DNA of 64,000 bases from Anadara kagoshimensis. Taxonomy: Eukaryota; Mollusca; Bivalvia; Arcoida; Arcidae. Under the pieces are notes generated by a model, which ran no database searches, was not told where the DNA came from, and saw only the letters and a program-made list of their open reading frames with translations. Numbering within the stretch: position 1 is the stretch's first letter; the number at the start of each line of letters is the position of its first letter. The DNA is taken from the NCBI GenBank assembly GCA_021292105.1, contig CM037868.1, positions 25,942,732-26,006,731 of the forward strand, written 5' to 3'. Position numbers and translations under genes: made by a program. Of the stretch, positions 60,853 to 64,000 are shown one piece after another.

Positions 60853-60970
60853 GGAAGTTGACAAAGAACAGAAAAGGAGAATAAAGATGGAAGGAGAGAC
60901 AAGAAAGCAGGCTAAATCATCCCTGGCTGGTCTTAACAATGAATATAAAGAAAACTTGGATGTTAGTGAG
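60853..60970 (+). CDS. Unrecognised plus-strand gene, third coding exon
   Basis: Acceptor TTTTTAACAG, phase 2 in, phase 0 out at GAG|GTAAAA. It encodes EVDKEQKRRIKMEGETRKQA and KSSLAGLNNEYKENLDVSE, a highly charged, probably helical or coiled-coil stretch. The gene continues beyond; a possible short next exon (GVLDEILDKRK, about 61264-61299) is seen but not well supported. Confidence 0.75.
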
Positions 60971-61337
60971 GTAAAAAGTTTTTACATCAAAATTGATTTA
61001 TCAAATACCAACATATATTTTCCATTTATTATATAGCAATATACGCTTCACAAAATTAAACGATAAATCCCGAGGTGTTAGCATGCAATATGGATCAATA
61101 TTTGCACACAAACTTTGTTCAAGTCTGAGGTTTCCTGAATATTTTTTTTTCATATTGCAAACTTTGTCACATGAAGCTGTCGTTAATGACGTCATACGAT
61201 TGTTGTCGACGTCATCAATGTGTTGTTGTCATATTGCACTAGTTCTTGTATCCATTTACAAAAGGGTGTTTTAGATGAAATACTTGACAAAAGGAAAAGT
61301 AAAAGTAAAAAGTAAAATTGTTTTGCTATATAATAAA

Positions 61338-61459
61338 AGGGTTATTGAACTTATATTGTGAAATATTGTCCCTTGTTGACTCGAAATTTGCACTCGCTAG
61401 CTTGTGCAAATGCCTAGTCAACTCGGGACACTATCTCACAATATCAGTTCAATAACCCT
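61338..61459. repeat. 122-bp imperfect hairpin
   Basis: Two 56-bp arms (61338-61393 and 61404-61459) starting AGGGTTATTGAACT pair at roughly 85% around a loop containing GCTAGC. Confidence 0.85.
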
Positions 61460-61617
61460 ATGATATGGAAATTGCATATAAAAATACAGGGATCAAATTT
61501 AATTTATTCTCCCCACTGGTAAACTTGTGCCAGTACAAATTGTTTCTACTGGCATTCTTATTTTTCAACTGGCATCTTTATTTTTCACACTAAAATGTTT
61601 TCTGTAGTTAATACATT

Positions 61618-61788
61618 TAAGGATTGTTTGTCATTTTGTGTAAATTTATTGAAGTATAACATCACGATGACGGAAAACAAATTGTATAAAATCGCGTAGC
61701 GTAGCGCAGCGATTTTATACGTAATTTGTTTTCCGTCATCGTGATGTTATACTTCAATAAATTTACACAAAATGACAAACAATCCTTA
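61618..61788. repeat. 171-bp near-perfect hairpin
   Basis: The left arm (61618-61695, TAAGGATTGTTTGTC... to ...TAAAATCGC) pairs with 61709-61788 with only a 2-base bulge (GT at 61721-61722); the 13-base loop is GTAGCGTAGCGCA. Such an exact palindrome is either a very young foldback element or one kept intact by gene conversion. Confidence 0.95.
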
Positions 61789-62224
61789 TAATTACAAACC
61801 CTATCGTCGATGTGTAAGACCTTAAATAACGATCAAACTTCGAACTACTTTGTGTACTTTAGCGCAATAATACACATTGTTTACCTCGGTTACATCGGTC
61901 ACACTTGGATACCCGCCAAATAGGTCAGCAGCTGAGAGGCGAGAAAAAGTAAAATAATTATTTGAACGAGGAAAAATAAGACAACCAGCGTTTTTGTGGA
62001 TTCAGTATACCAATTAATTTTCACAGCAAAATTAACAAAGAATTCATTGAAGATTTTTTAAATACAATGTATTAACGTGTGACGTCAACAAAGTTTCAAA
62101 TTCACAACAATTTCAAATTTGTCATCGGCAGCACAGTTTATACGTGGGGATGTGCTGTTGTCTAGATTAAATGATATCTTGCAGTTGTTAAATGATGCAT
62201 TGTGTAGAAATCCATTGGTTGTAC

Positions 62225-62550
62225 TTATTGAAGAGGACTAAGCGTATTTGTATTTGTATTTGAAATGCTTTGTGTAAAAATAGCGTGCTTTTGAGGATGT
62301 AATGTAGCAGATTCCTGAAGTACTTCGTGGTTTGCGATGGATGATTCAAGTGATGTTTGTGGTATGTAGCTGGTTGTCGGTTTACTCAGCGTGTCACTTA
62401 TGTTACGTTTTTGATTTGTTGAACAATCCCTGCTATAACTCCTAATAGAAGCCTCACTTCGATGCCCAGACATTATCATAATGTGTCGTAGTTCTACCCA
62501 AGCATCGTTCAGAATTTGTGTAGCAGCGAACTTGTAATAATCCTTTGAAT
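62225..62550 (-). pseudogene. Crypton-like tyrosine recombinase C-terminal fragment
   Basis: On the minus strand, FAATQILNDAWVELRHIMIM is followed by SGHRSEASIRSYSRDCS and KRNISDTLSKP. The spacing of the RHIM, GHRS and SIRSY blocks matches the catalytic H-R-Y end of eukaryotic tyrosine recombinases of the Crypton type (often annotated as QRICH1/ZMYM-like domains). The tail to the stop at 62227-62225 is Ser/Thr/Gln-rich. Only about 100 residues remain; the N-terminal part is absent. Confidence 0.75.
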
Positions 62551-64000
62551 TTTTTATTTTATATTATTTTTAAATATTTTTAATAAATAAAAAAATTACT
62601 CATTCATTTTTTTCTATTTTATTTTTAAACGATTTTACCCATTATCTCCCGAGAGTTGACCTACATTATTTTCCCATTGTCAACATTAAATCTATTTATA
62701 GATGTAAACACCGAAGGTAGTTCCGGCAAAACTGCAATGTTATACAAAATAACATGTCAAAACTGACGTCATTTATATCCAAATTGACCAATCAAAATTT
62801 AAAAGTGACTTTAACCACGCCCAGTTTGTAATTATATGTTATTAAGGTGTGTGTAACTTAAGTACCACTTGGTATACTTTTTTCATATACAATTCTTCTA
62901 CTTTTGATTGGTCTCCGATCATATTCATTTCCCATGTGTTTATAACTCAGTTATATTACTTGTGTTGGATTTGTTCTCCTGCTGTTTCTCAAGCAATTGA
63001 CTTATCGCCGACCACGTCCACAATGTTCCGACAGGCCCGGATTGCTAGAATTAGACACAAAAAGAATGAAAACTCGGTCTGAAATTGTGTCGTTTAATGA
63101 CATTACTGACAGTAGTATGTTATTAGTTGCCTTGGCGCTGCTTTCGTATAGTGATAGTGGACAATGTCAGAACATTGTGGGCTTGGCCGGCGATCTGTAA
63201 ATTTTTGTATCTAGAGATAGGTTGTGAACTTGTGACCTGTAGAACTCTTGTGATACCTGACGGATTCTCTTTTTTTTAAATGGCACATGCTTTTTTAGCA
63301 TGTAAGTAGATTTTCAACTCACTCTTTGTAAAAAAACCACTGACATTTTGACAGTATGCCAGTGCCAAATTCGAACCCTAAAATATACATTTTTATTGTA
63401 CAATCACTCCCAAAATCCATACAATATAGCCATATAATGTTTCAAGCATTTTTATTAGTCAAATCTTTCCTGTTACATTTGCATGAATGTATTCGTTCTC
63501 AGTGGCGTCACTTTATTATCGACGATGCACTGAGACAGTTGAATTCCTAGTGATGTGCCATAATAATTCAATCTCCTTTGTTTCAAGCATTTTGATTGGT
63601 CAAATTTTTCCTGTTATGTTTGCATAAATGGATTGGCTTTCGGTGACGTCACCTTATTATCGACGATGCACTGAGACATTTGAATTCCTACACCATAGCA
63701 ATGCTATTATTTACTTCCTATAATGACTATATTGTTGTTTAAATTGTTAATTTGGTGTTGAAAAAATGTGTATAAATTGAATGATAAGAAACGAAATAAA
63801 TTTTTCTTTTTGTATGAAGTATGAAAGAACTGGACATTTTGAACACTAATTAATTCATTCATGTGGACTTGGTTAGTGTTGTCATACGTTTGTTGTAACA
63901 TATTATGACATCATAGTTTAGCCGGCATGACTTGTGTTGTAACATATTATTTATTATACCTTATTAAAAACATATGATACTATCTGTAATTTGATTGGAT
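62551..64000. other. Right-hand flank; no gene recognised
   Basis: AT-rich. A diverged direct duplication lies at about 63440-63550 and 63580-63690 (TTATTATCGACGATGCACTG shared), the second with GGTGACGTCACC. The last 50 bp resemble 21700-21760 (TTATTATACCT-ATTA... TGTA-TTTGATTGGAT). Open frames here are short and unlike each other in composition. Confidence 0.5.

Noticed and set aside
60993..61274. Open frames downstream of the third exon of gene 2
   Set aside because: The frame crosses the GTAAAA donor and AT-rich intron; composition is not coding-like.

Overview
The window looks like nuclear genomic DNA of a lophotrochozoan animal, most likely a bivalve mollusc. It is AT-rich, the genes are split into many short exons by long introns, and the rest is filled with tandem minisatellites, tRNA-derived SINEs, foldback MITEs and a pearl/Helitron-like element that are typical of bivalve genomes. 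There are no prokaryotic gene clusters. The species assignment is an inference from repeat and gene style only.

Gene 1 (minus strand, 46537 down to at least 7726) is a type I phosphatidylinositol-4-phosphate 5-kinase. I assembled 17 constitutive-looking coding exons plus one alternative first exon and one candidate cassette exon by matching reading frame, GT/AG borders and intron phase. All phases are compatible. The kinase core is complete: the GASGS loop, the ATP-binding Lys, DLKGS, MDYSLL, the IID-type Asp and an activation loop carrying the KK..E signature of type I enzymes. A long Ser/Pro-rich tail follows, and its last exon was not found. Two alternative first exons (46453-46537 and 40019-40100) both end in phase 1 and splice to the same exon 2.

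Gene 2 (plus strand, about 52.7 kb to beyond 60970) is an unrecognised protein with an acidic Asp/Ser N-terminus. Three coding exons are visible. Its first coding exon is preceded by roughly eleven degenerate copies of its own 5' edge, most with an intact splice acceptor, spaced about 148 bp apart. Two near-identical CRE-bearing segments ending in GTAAGT (52735-52955 and 53215-53433) are candidate duplicated promoters and noncoding first exons.

Between and inside the genes lie a Harbinger element (47329-49112) with clear TIRs and a TAA target duplication, disrupted by a 750-bp insertion; a tyrosine-recombinase (Crypton-like) fragment; a LINE reverse-transcriptase fragment; several SINEs, including one inserted into another with a 14-bp target duplication; near-perfect hairpins; and many tandem arrays.

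The most unusual theme is that exon edges have been tandemly copied together with adjoining intron at five places in two neighbouring genes, leaving decoy splice sites. A second point of interest is a 15-unit array rich in nuclear-receptor half-sites lying just upstream of the alternative first exon of the lipid kinase. I did not find a convincing wholly new multi-gene system.
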